Shown: one piece after another, positions 1-5,635 of the stretch
Numbering within the stretch: the first letter of the stretch is position 1
Layout: every line of letters begins with the position of its first letter
From: Bdellovibrionales bacterium
GTDB lineage: Bacteria > Bdellovibrionota > Bacteriovoracia > Bacteriovoracales > Bacteriovoracaceae
Length of the DNA: 6,326 nt
Assembly: GCA_005791855.1 (NCBI GenBank)
Contig: SXUH01000205.1
Coordinates: 1 to 6,326 of the forward strand
Direction of reading: 5' to 3'
Program-made: the position numbers and the translations under genes
The notes under the pieces: model-generated
Seen by the model: only the letters and a program-made list of their open reading frames with translations
Told to the model about the DNA's origin: nothing
Databases searched by the model: none

Positions 1-2
1 CA

Positions 3-140
3 GAAATTCATACTGGAGACCTCGTATTATTTGGACTTATATCTGACATAAATGGTCCTAATACGCCATCCAATTGTAAAATTAAATGTTCTTACTTCTT
101 ACAAATGGGGTTTAACAGTCTGAAATTACATTGTTCTTAA
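3..140 (+). other. Open AT-rich 5' edge, possible 3' end of a gene
   Basis: One frame stays open from the window edge to a TAA at 138-140 and would give 45 residues that start EIHTGDLVLFGL and end NSLKLHCS. The stretch is far richer in A+T than the genes that follow and lacks their G/C-ending codons, so it may be chance. It could instead be the tail of an upstream gene of different origin. I recognise no domain in it. Confidence 0.2.
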
Positions 141-197
141 GGATTTTTTTAAACCGCCGAAAGGGAGGGTAAGCCTAGGAATATAAGGGGGGGCTGT
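112..197 (+). promoter_or_regulatory. Leader of the first small secreted-protein gene, with a G7 Shine-Dalgarno tract
   Basis: A purine-rich leader precedes the ATG at 198. It holds GGGAGGG at 163-169, then seven consecutive G at 187-193 directly after AA. AAGGGGGGG contains an AGGGG-type ribosome binding site ending four bases before the ATG. Further up, TTAACA at 112-117 matches five of six bases of a sigma-70 -35 box, but the hexamer 17 bases on (TCTTAA, 135-140) is a poor -10, so the promoter itself is uncertain. The ribosome binding site is well supported. Confidence 0.4.
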
Positions 198-449
198 ATG
201 TTGAAAAATATTATTCTTTTAGGAGTGCTAACATGGGTGAGCCTGTCTCATGCCAAGACTCCCGTCGCCCAGGAATCCATCGCGGATGCCGAAGCCTACA
301 AGGTCGAACAGGCCCACAAGGACATGGAGGCGAAGCGGGAGATCGCCGGCGGCAAGGCCAAGAAAGATAAGCAAAAGAACGTCGAAGAGACTTCTAGCCC
401 TGGCCCGGACTCTGAAGTGCGCTACTGGGAATACTCGGACGAAGAGTAA
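198..449 (+). CDS. Small secreted, highly charged protein of unknown function
   Basis: This encodes 83 residues. The first 19 form a classic Sec signal peptide: MLKN, a hydrophobic core IILLGVLTWVSL, then SHA before a likely cleavage ahead of KTPVAQ. The mature part of about 64 residues is rich in Lys, Glu, Asp and Ala. It probably forms a charged helix (roughly residues 25-62, with AKKDKQK), followed by a Ser/Pro linker and an acidic aromatic tail, EVRYWEYSDEE. There is no lipobox cysteine and in fact no cysteine at all, so it is more likely periplasmic or secreted than a lipoprotein. The ATG is supported by an AAGGGGGGG ribosome binding site four bases upstream. Its last 56 bases overlap the 3' end of rlmN on the other strand. 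I do not recognise the family. Signal peptide, ribosome binding site and an adapted leader argue that it is real. Confidence 0.7.
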   Translation: MLKNIILLGVLTWVSLSHAKTPVAQESIADAEAYKVEQAHKDMEAKREIAGGKAKKDKQKNVEETSSPGPDSEVRYWEYSDEE

Positions 450-1515
450 GCGCGGTCTCGTTCCACAGGTTGATCTTCTCGTACTCGCTCTTTAGCTGCC
501 CGCAGGCCGCCAGGATGTCGCTCCCCTTGGTGGCGCGGATGGTGCAGGTGAACCCCCGCTTAATCATCTGATCCAGGAACCACAGGATCTTCTCCGCCGA
601 AGGCCGCTTGTACTTCGACCCCGGGAACTCGTTGAACGGGATGAGGTTGATCTTCGACTCCTTCGTGTTGAGGAGGTTCCCCAGGGCCACGACGTCCTCC
701 AGGCTGTCGTTCACGCCGTCGATGAGGAGGTACTCGTAGGTGATCCGGCGGTGGGCCTTGAGCGGGATCTTCTTGATCGCCGTGAAGAGGCGCTCGAGGT
801 CGTAGACCTTGTTGATCGGCATGAGCTCGGTGCGGACGTCGTTCCGGGCCGAGTGCAGGGAGATGGCGATGTTCACCGGCGGGAAGTCCACGGCGAGCTT
901 CTCGATGGCGGGGACGAGGCCCGAGGTCGAGAGGGTGATCCGTCGCTGGCCCAGGCCCAGGCCCTTCTCGCTCATGAAGATCTCGGTGGACTTCTTCATG
1001 TTCTCGTAGTTGTGGAGGGGCTCCCCCTGTCCCATGTAGACGATGTTGGTGAGCTTCTCCTCGAGGGAGACGTTGTCGTGGAGCCACTTCTGGACGGTGA
1101 GGAACTGCCCCACCACTTCGCTCGGCTTCAGGTGGCGCTTGAGCCCCTGGGTCGCCGTGTGGCAGAAGGTGCACCCGACCGCGCAGCCGACCTGGGAGGA
1201 CACGCAGAGGGTGAGCCGGTCTCTCGCGGCGATCGCCACGGTCTCGACGGTCTGGCCGTCGGCCAGCTTCACCAGGAACTTCCTGGTGCCGTCCTTCGAG
1301 AGGCCCTCCCAGACGATCTTCAGCAGGGAGAAGTCGTAGTTTTCCCGGAAGAATTCCTTCGCCGCCTTGGAGACGTTGGTCCAGGCCTCGGGGTCGTGGA
1401 CCCACTTCTTGTAGACCCAGTCGAACATCTGGGTCGCCCCGAACGGAGTGAACCCCTTCTCCATCAGGAGCGCCTTGAGGTCGTCGTAGGTGAGGTCGAA
1501 GAACGAGGGTTTCAT
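394..1515 (-). CDS. rlmN: Dual-specificity 23S rRNA/tRNA adenine-C2 methyltransferase RlmN
   Basis: RlmN is a cytoplasmic radical-SAM enzyme that methylates C2 of adenine 2503 in 23S rRNA and of A37 in certain tRNAs. The 373-residue product has the family layout: an N-terminal helical domain (about 1-95), then the radical-SAM barrel. The 4Fe-4S ligands are C111, C115 and C118 in CAVGCTFC. C104 in LTLCVSSQVGC and C338 in DILAACGQL match the two conserved cysteines that E. coli RlmN uses in catalysis (C118 and C355). MGQGEPL (161-167) is the SAM-contacting GEP motif, with Gln where Met is common. An in-frame ATG 46 codons upstream exists, but that extension is Pro/Gly-rich and unlike the family; MKPSFFDLTY is a typical RlmN start. 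No clear Shine-Dalgarno precedes it. The C-terminus runs about 20 residues past the usual end and overlaps the convergent small gene by 56 bases. Confidence 0.96.
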   Translation of the reverse strand: MKPSFFDLTYDDLKALLMEKGFTPFGATQMFDWVYKKWVHDPEAWTNVSKAAKEFFRENYDFSLLKIVWEGLSKDGTRKFLVKLADGQTVETVAIAARDRLTLCVSSQVGCAVGCTFCHTATQGLKRHLKPSEVVGQFLTVQKWLHDNVSLEEKLTNIVYMGQGEPLHNYENMKKSTEIFMSEKGLGLGQRRITLSTSGLVPAIEKLAVDFPPVNIAISLHSARNDVRTELMPINKVYDLERLFTAIKKIPLKAHRRITYEYLLIDGVNDSLEDVVALGNLLNTKESKINLIPFNEFPGSKYKRPSAEKILWFLDQMIKRGFTCTIRATKGSDILAACGQLKSEYEKINLWNETALTLRPSIPSSALQSPGQG

Positions 1516-1675
1516 GTGTCTATAAGTAGTTGAACGGTGTGCGATAGGCAAGGGGAAAGGGTCCGAGCAGTTAAGTTTACAAGGGCCCATGCCTTTCCAT
1601 TTTACACGGCCAACTGTCCAGCCCCCGGGAAATCCGCTAAAAGCTCCGGGCAATCCATGTGCTTAAGGAGTCCAT
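1516..1675. promoter_or_regulatory. Divergent spacer between rlmN and a secreted-protein gene
   Basis: This 160-base region should hold promoters for both flanking genes. For the rightward gene, TTTACA (1576-1581) followed after 16 bases by CATTTT (1598-1603) is a weak sigma-70 candidate. A strong AAGGAG ribosome binding site at 1665-1670 sits five bases before the ATG at 1676. For rlmN I find no convincing -10 or ribosome binding site just upstream of 1515. No convincing hairpin or operator was found. Confidence 0.35.
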
Positions 1676-2080
1676 ATGCTCGCGAGAATTTTACTTTCTT
1701 TGGTGCTGCTCATTTCCCTCAAGGCCCAGGCGAGTTCGACGGTCTGCTCGAACGAAGTCCTCTACTACAGTTACGTCTCGGACGACTTCATCATCTCTCC
1801 GCCGACGGGGACGAAGACCGGTTCCCTCTTCATCGTCTACAACTCCGCCGTCCTGGTGCGGGAGATCTTCTTCGCCAACCGCAAGCCCAATCGCATCGCC
1901 GTCCGGATGGACCTGACGGGAACTCCGGAGCTCATCGCCCAGACCGGAGACGCCCGCCAGGGGACGACCATCTTCCACCAGGTCGCCACCCTCGTCTCCG
2001 TTAACCGCGACGGCACCAAGGGCAAGGAGCTCTTCCGCTCGCCGGTGATCTGCGTGACGAAGGTCGATCGGAAGTTCTAG
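1676..2080 (+). CDS. Small secreted protein of unknown function with two cysteines
   Basis: The product has 134 residues. Residues 1-19 are a signal peptide (MLAR, hydrophobic core ILLSLVLLISL, then KAQA), with likely cleavage before SSTVCSNEV. The mature domain of about 115 residues looks mostly beta: alternating hydrophobic strands such as LYYSYV, SLFIVYNSAVLVREIFF, RIAVRMDL and TLVSVN. It has just two cysteines, C24 and C126, close to the two ends of the mature chain, as in a fold closed by one disulfide formed outside the cytoplasm. C24 is not in a lipobox. The start is fixed by AAGGAG five bases before the ATG; another ATG at 1659 is in a different frame. The gene stands alone, divergent from rlmN, and its TAG stop lies inside the left arm of the structured element that follows. 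I do not recognise the family. Confidence 0.75.
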   Translation: MLARILLSLVLLISLKAQASSTVCSNEVLYYSYVSDDFIISPPTGTKTGSLFIVYNSAVLVREIFFANRKPNRIAVRMDLTGTPELIAQTGDARQGTTIFHQVATLVSVNRDGTKGKELFRSPVICVTKVDRKF

Positions 2081-2232
2081 AACTCATTTCAAATCCCCAT
2101 CCGCACCGGCGGCCCGGTTCGTCGTTACCGTCGTCGTTCCTCCCTGCGGCGTGCATGAGCACGCCTCACCGGGCCGCCGGGCGGTCGTCACTCCTAGGTG
2201 CCTAGAACCTGGGGATTTCAAATAAGTTCTAG
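2077..2232. repeat. Nested inverted-repeat element filling the gap between convergent genes
   Basis: The outer arms 2077-2099 and 2210-2232 are inverted copies pairing at 21 of 23 positions; the mismatches are 2085/2224 and 2090/2219. Inside, 2101-2104 and 2106-2118 pair with 2168-2184, giving 17 base pairs with A2105 bulged. The core CCGGCGGCCCGG / CCGGGCCGCCGG is perfect. The inner loop holds a 7-bp hairpin, 2148-2154 with 2159-2165, closed by the tetraloop ATGA. The leftward side contains GTCGTT repeats (about 2121-2138), and the right side an imperfect palindrome CTAGGTGCCTAG at 2194-2205. The outer arms take in the TAG of the plus-strand gene and end one base before the TAG of the minus-strand gene, so the element equals the intergenic space. 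No T-run follows on either strand. It could be a bidirectional structured terminator or RNA-stabilising element, a REP/MITE-like repeat, or a structured RNA. Confidence 0.8.
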
Positions 2233-2622
2233 CTAGCTGAAGAGCTTGCCGAGGAACCCCTTCTTCCGGGCGAGCTCGTCGTTCACCACCACGTCGCCGT
2301 AGCGGCCGAAGATTCCCTGGAAGCCCCTGAGGTCCCGGGCCCCGTCGATGCCGACGTTGTAGTCCTGGACGGAGACGAGCCGCACCTCCGGGCTCCCCAC
2401 TTCCTGGCACACCCGGAGCGCGAACGCCTTGAGGTCGTCGAGGTTCAGGAAGGACACCAGCTCGTGGTTGGCGTCGGGGATGGTCTTGGACATCTCCCGG
2501 AGGAGCGAGGCTTCGAGGAAGCCCTGCTCGGAGAAGAGGTAGACCACCTTGTAGGCGGCCGGGACGAAGCCGGCCTCGAGGCTCTCGGAGGGCCGGAAGT
2601 GGTAGATCAGCGTCAGCGTCAT
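2233..2622 (-). CDS. Conserved-looking 129-aa protein of unknown function, partner of the glycosidase-like gene
   Basis: The product has 129 residues, with no signal peptide or membrane segment. The sequence reads as a small alpha/beta protein: a beta strand at the start (TLTLIYHF), a strand KVVYLFS near 25-31, helices around FLEASLLREMSKTI and DDLKAFALRVCQE, a strand VRLVSVQDYNV, and a basic-hydrophobic tail KKGFLGKLFS that could be a docking peptide. Its ATG overlaps the stop codon of the upstream glycosidase-like gene as ATGA (2619-2622). AGAGG lies seven bases before the start. Translation of the two is therefore very probably coupled, which suggests the proteins work together. Codon use is the strong G/C-ending bias of the neighbourhood. 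The stop codon lies immediately beside the inverted-repeat element. I do not recognise the family and assign no function. Confidence 0.75.
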   Translation of the reverse strand: MTLTLIYHFRPSESLEAGFVPAAYKVVYLFSEQGFLEASLLREMSKTIPDANHELVSFLNLDDLKAFALRVCQEVGSPEVRLVSVQDYNVGIDGARDLRGFQGIFGRYGDVVVNDELARKKGFLGKLFS

Positions 2623-4346
2623 CGGGCGACCTCTTCGTAGTGGCCGAAGTCCAGGGTGATCTTGCCGTTCGGGAGGAGCTCGATCTCCACGCCCTGGGAG
2701 ACGGACTTGGCCGTCGCCCGCAGCGGGTCCACCGCTCGCAGGAAGGCGAAGTGGTTCTTCGTGTGGATCGTCACGTGCTTCTTGTAGCTCGTGGGGTTGT
2801 AGAAGTTCACCCGCCGCACGTCCAGGTAGCTGAGCTCGTGGGCGCTGGCCCCGCGGATCTTCCAGAAGCTCAGGACGTCCTCATCCATGGAGACCTCCGG
2901 CTGGGTGAGGGTGAAGTACTTGAAGATGTGCTGCCAGAAGCTCCGCTGCTCCGGCTTGCCGACGAGCCTCCGGCCCTCGAAGGTGACGAGGCGGCCGTCG
3001 CCGAGCTCGTAGATGCTCGTCGGGGTGACGAAGTTCACCGTCTGGGAGCGGATGTTGTTTTCGATGAAGAAGATGTGGAGCTTCTTCTCGAGCTCCGCCG
3101 GGAGGTCCTGCAGGTCCAGGAGCACCCGGTGGCCCATGAGGAAGAGCTTCAGGATCTGGCCCAGGTGGACGCGGGTCTGCTTCGAGCCCTGGAAGACCTT
3201 GATCTTGTGCTGGCTCCCGAGCACCCACTCGTTGCTGAAGGAGAAGTCGGGCTTCTGGGTGTAGAGGCTCTTGTAGTGGTCGTCGAGGAACCCCAGGAGG
3301 CCCTGCTTCCGGAACGAGTCGTTGTCCGTGTAGACCTCCACCACGCCGTAGGGAGAGTACTCCTCGGTGAGCTCGGTCCGGGGTTTCTGGAAGAGGTACT
3401 TCTCCTCGGCTTCCCGCGGGCCGAAGTGCTCGCTCAGGATGACCGGGAGGAGGTCCCGCTTCTCTCCCCGGCTCAGGAGCGCGCTGCTGAGCCATTCGTC
3501 GTGCGTGTGGAGCTTCACCAGCTCCCGGGCGTAGCTCAGCTGGGACTTCCCCGCGGGGAGGGCCCGCTGGATGCAGTCCCGGGGACTCCCGCCGAGGACG
3601 ATGACCTCCTGCCGGCCCATCCAGTAGGTCGAGAGGAAGGCCTCCGCGGTTTCCCGGAACAGGCCCGCGACCTCCCGGGTGAACTCGTGCTTCAGGGGCC
3701 CCGGGTCCGCGGGCGCGCCGGTGCCCTCCGGGAACTTCTGTCGGAAGTAGCGGGAGAAGCCGTGCTCGAAGGCGACGGAGGCATCGGTGAAGTAGGAGAC
3801 CTTCCGGTTTTCTTCCAGGTAGAAGAACTCCGCGCCCCACACCGGTGCCTCCACCTTCTGCTCGGAGAGGAAGGAGACGAAGCTCTTAAGAAACTGCGAG
3901 AAGGCCGAGAAGACCTTCGGTTCGAAGAAGGTGAGAAGCTTATTGAGATTGTGCTCCCGATCAAGGGCAGCTAGATGAATTCCGTCCTGTGACAGACTCA
4001 TTGTTCGCGCTGCAAAAGCTGGCACTCCCCCATTGGGGAAAAAAGGGGCCGGGGATAAAGGGAGGATCCAACAAAACCTACGCCCGTGCTGCGTCATTAG
4101 CTGGCTGAGTCTAAGTAAGTCTCGCTCAGAATGGATCTTTCCGAAGTCCCACTCCGCAGCCGATTCAGCGTGGAAACCCCAGTAGAGCGGGATGAAAATG
4201 ATGTCGCTCTTGGGGAACTGGAGGATCCGACTCTCCCAGAGTGCGGCGGAAGTCTTCCAGTAGAAGAACCACTGCTCCCCCGGACGGACGGGATCGTGAG
4301 CGGGGTCGCTGTTTTCACGAGAATCTTCCAGGTAGCTCAAGGTCAC
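2619..4346 (-). CDS. Putative clan GH-A (GH35/GH42-like) glycoside hydrolase-like protein
   Basis: The product has 575 residues and no signal peptide, so it is probably cytoplasmic. Residues 49-110 strongly recall the start of a beta-galactosidase-type TIM barrel: IIFIPLYWGFHAES, WDFGKIHSERDLLRL, GRRFCWILPLSPAP, then PNGGVPAF, like the W-x-H-E, DF-x-x-x-D and GG-(L/V)-P elements of GH35/GH42. E173 in VWGAEFFY and E306 in PVILSEHFG sit where the acid/base and nucleophile would be expected, but the Asn normally before the acid/base Glu is Ala172. Residues about 380-460 could be a GH42-like accessory domain, and 505-575 a beta-sandwich. The substrate is unknown, and it may not be an active glycosidase. 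The frame begins at GTG 4346, but GGAG overlaps that codon; TTG at 4340 sits five bases after GGAG and may be the true start. Codon bias is weaker in the first 125 or so codons. The 129-aa gene follows with an ATGA overlap. Confidence 0.6.
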   Translation of the reverse strand: MTLSYLEDSRENSDPAHDPVRPGEQWFFYWKTSAALWESRILQFPKSDIIFIPLYWGFHAESAAEWDFGKIHSERDLLRLSQLMTQHGRRFCWILPLSPAPFFPNGGVPAFAARTMSLSQDGIHLAALDREHNLNKLLTFFEPKVFSAFSQFLKSFVSFLSEQKVEAPVWGAEFFYLEENRKVSYFTDASVAFEHGFSRYFRQKFPEGTGAPADPGPLKHEFTREVAGLFRETAEAFLSTYWMGRQEVIVLGGSPRDCIQRALPAGKSQLSYARELVKLHTHDEWLSSALLSRGEKRDLLPVILSEHFGPREAEEKYLFQKPRTELTEEYSPYGVVEVYTDNDSFRKQGLLGFLDDHYKSLYTQKPDFSFSNEWVLGSQHKIKVFQGSKQTRVHLGQILKLFLMGHRVLLDLQDLPAELEKKLHIFFIENNIRSQTVNFVTPTSIYELGDGRLVTFEGRRLVGKPEQRSFWQHIFKYFTLTQPEVSMDEDVLSFWKIRGASAHELSYLDVRRVNFYNPTSYKKHVTIHTKNHFAFLRAVDPLRATAKSVSQGVEIELLPNGKITLDFGHYEEVAR

Positions 4347-4488
4347 TCCGTTAAAAGCAATGCATAACTATTTTAGCTCAATAAATCATAAAGAGTGTAA
4401 CGAATAATTGGCCGCAGTTTGTACCTTCTTGCATTTCCCAAAAACCGATTTTTCCGCTAAGCTTTCTTACCTAGAAAAGGATGTGCCT
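4347..4488. promoter_or_regulatory. AT-rich divergent promoter region
   Basis: This 142-base spacer separates the glycosidase-like operon from the acyl-CoA dehydrogenase operon. Rightwards, AATAAT (4403-4408) matches five of six bases of a -10 box but lacks a good -35. The ribosome binding site AAAGGA (4476-4481) lies seven bases before the ATG at 4489. Leftwards, a -10 candidate is listed separately. No clear operator palindrome was found, though a shared regulator is possible. Confidence 0.4.
4370..4375 (-). promoter_or_regulatory. Candidate -10 box for the glycosidase-like operon
   Basis: On the minus strand this reads TAAAAT, five of six matches to TATAAT, 24 bases upstream of the GTG at 4346. 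A start of transcription near 4363 would give a short leader carrying the GGAG site. The best -35 match (GTTACA, 4396-4401) is 20 bases away, too far for a normal sigma-70 promoter, so the call rests mainly on the -10. Confidence 0.3.
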
Positions 4489-5634
4489 ATGTGGTTTTTC
4501 ACTCCAGAAGAAAAAGAGATCCAGAAAGTTTGCCGGGACTTCGCTCAGCGCGAGCTGGCGCCGTTCGCCGAGAAGCACGACACCGATGAGACCTTCAACC
4601 TGAAGGCGTTCAAGCACATGGGTGAGCTGGGCCTCCTGGGGATCACCGCGGACCCGGACTTCGGCGGCTCCGGCATGGGCGCCACCGCGGCCACCATCGT
4701 GATGGAAGAGTTCGGGAAGGCCTGCGCGGGCTCGACCCTCTCCTACCTCGCCCACGCCATCCTCTGCGTGAACAACCTGAGTAACAACGGCTCCGCCGAG
4801 CAGAAGGACCGGTACCTCCCGAAGCTCATCAGCGGGGAGCACGTCGGCTGCATGGGCATGAGCGAGCCGGAGTACGGCTCCGACGCCGTGGGGATGCAGT
4901 GCAAGGCCACCCGGGACGGGGACTCCTACTCCATCACCGGAAACAAGATGTGGATCACCAACGCCCAGTACGCGGACGTCGTCTACCTCTACACCCGGAC
5001 CGGTCCGGGGAAGAAGGACCTCACCACCTTCATCGTCGAGAAGGGCACTCCCGGGTTCACGGTCTCCAAGGAGATCCACAAGATGGGGATGCGGTCCTCG
5101 CCGACCGGAGAGCTCTCGTTCGAGAAGTGCCGGGTCCCGGTGCGGAACCGGGTCGGCGAAGAAGGCGACTCGACCATCCACATGATGAAGAACCTCGAGA
5201 TCGAACGGATCACCATCTCCGGAATCTCCATGGGGATCGCCCAGGCGTGCCTCGACCAGTGCGTGAAGTACGCCGGGGAGCGGAAGCAGTTCGGGAAGAA
5301 CCTCGCCCACTACCAGATGATCCAGAAGATGATCGCCGAGATGTACGCCGAGACCCAGGCCATGCGCCGGATGCTCTACACGGTCTGCTACGAATACGAC
5401 AACGGGAACCGGTCCAACTCCCTCGCCTCCGCGGTGAAGCTCCAGCTGCCGAAGATGGCCACGAAGATCGCGCTGGACGCGATCCAGCTCCACGGCGGGT
5501 ACGGCTACTCCCGGGAGTTCCCGGTCGAGCGGATGATGAGAGACAACAAGCTCAACGAGATCGGGGCCGGCACCAACGAGGTGATGATCATGATCATCGC
5601 CAAGAACCTCCTCAAAGAAGCGCTGAGGGACTAG
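4489..5634 (+). CDS. Acyl-CoA dehydrogenase, isovaleryl-CoA dehydrogenase-type active site
   Basis: This is a complete FAD-dependent acyl-CoA dehydrogenase of 381 residues, the usual family length. It would oxidise an acyl-CoA to the 2,3-enoyl-CoA and pass electrons to electron-transfer flavoprotein. The N-terminal helical domain (1-115) is followed by the flavin-binding stretch MSEPEYGSD (124-132) and NKMWITN (152-158), then the C-terminal helical domain with GERKQFGK (263-270), QLHGGYGY (333-340) and NEIGAGTNEV. Position 360 in IGAGT is Ala where short- and medium-chain enzymes carry the catalytic Glu. E239 in LEIERI matches the helix-G Glu used by isovaleryl-CoA and long-chain dehydrogenases. 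This suggests a branched or longer acyl substrate but does not prove it. The ATG at 4489 is chosen over an in-frame TTG at 4408 because AAAGGA lies seven bases upstream and MWFFTPEEKEIQK is a normal family start. A second dehydrogenase gene begins two bases after the stop codon. Confidence 0.95.
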   Translation: MWFFTPEEKEIQKVCRDFAQRELAPFAEKHDTDETFNLKAFKHMGELGLLGITADPDFGGSGMGATAATIVMEEFGKACAGSTLSYLAHAILCVNNLSNNGSAEQKDRYLPKLISGEHVGCMGMSEPEYGSDAVGMQCKATRDGDSYSITGNKMWITNAQYADVVYLYTRTGPGKKDLTTFIVEKGTPGFTVSKEIHKMGMRSSPTGELSFEKCRVPVRNRVGEEGDSTIHMMKNLEIERITISGISMGIAQACLDQCVKYAGERKQFGKNLAHYQMIQKMIAEMYAETQAMRRMLYTVCYEYDNGNRSNSLASAVKLQLPKMATKIALDAIQLHGGYGYSREFPVERMMRDNKLNEIGAGTNEVMIMIIAKNLLKEALRD

Positions 5635-5635
5635 C

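Noticed and set aside
74..104. TTGTAA ... TTACAA as a hairpin or operator upstream of the first small gene
   Set aside because: Only six paired bases in an AT-rich region, with a 19-base loop; expected by chance.
751..1533. A 260-codon plus-strand frame inside rlmN
   Set aside because: It is antisense to RlmN, whose iron-sulfur and catalytic cysteines are all present.
1516..1653. An upstream in-frame start extending RlmN by 46 residues
   Set aside because: The extension is Pro/Gly-rich, outside the family's usual N-terminus, and would occupy the divergent promoter region.
2077..2232. Integron attC site
   Set aside because: The outer GTTCTAG/CTAGAAC does not fit the GTTRRRY and RYYYAAC core sites, and no integrase or cassette series is present.
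2077..2232. Ordinary Rho-independent terminator
   Set aside because: Neither strand has a T-run after any of the stems, and the structure is several times longer than a terminator hairpin. Some role in 3'-end formation is still possible.
2640..3974. A 444-codon open frame on the plus strand
   Set aside because: It is the shadow of the glycosidase-like gene. Its composition is Leu/Val/Glu/Gly-rich with no domain, and the opposite strand shows motifs and coupling.
4408..4488. TTG start adding 27 residues to the first dehydrogenase
   Set aside because: It has no ribosome binding site, while the ATG at 4489 has one and gives the normal family start.
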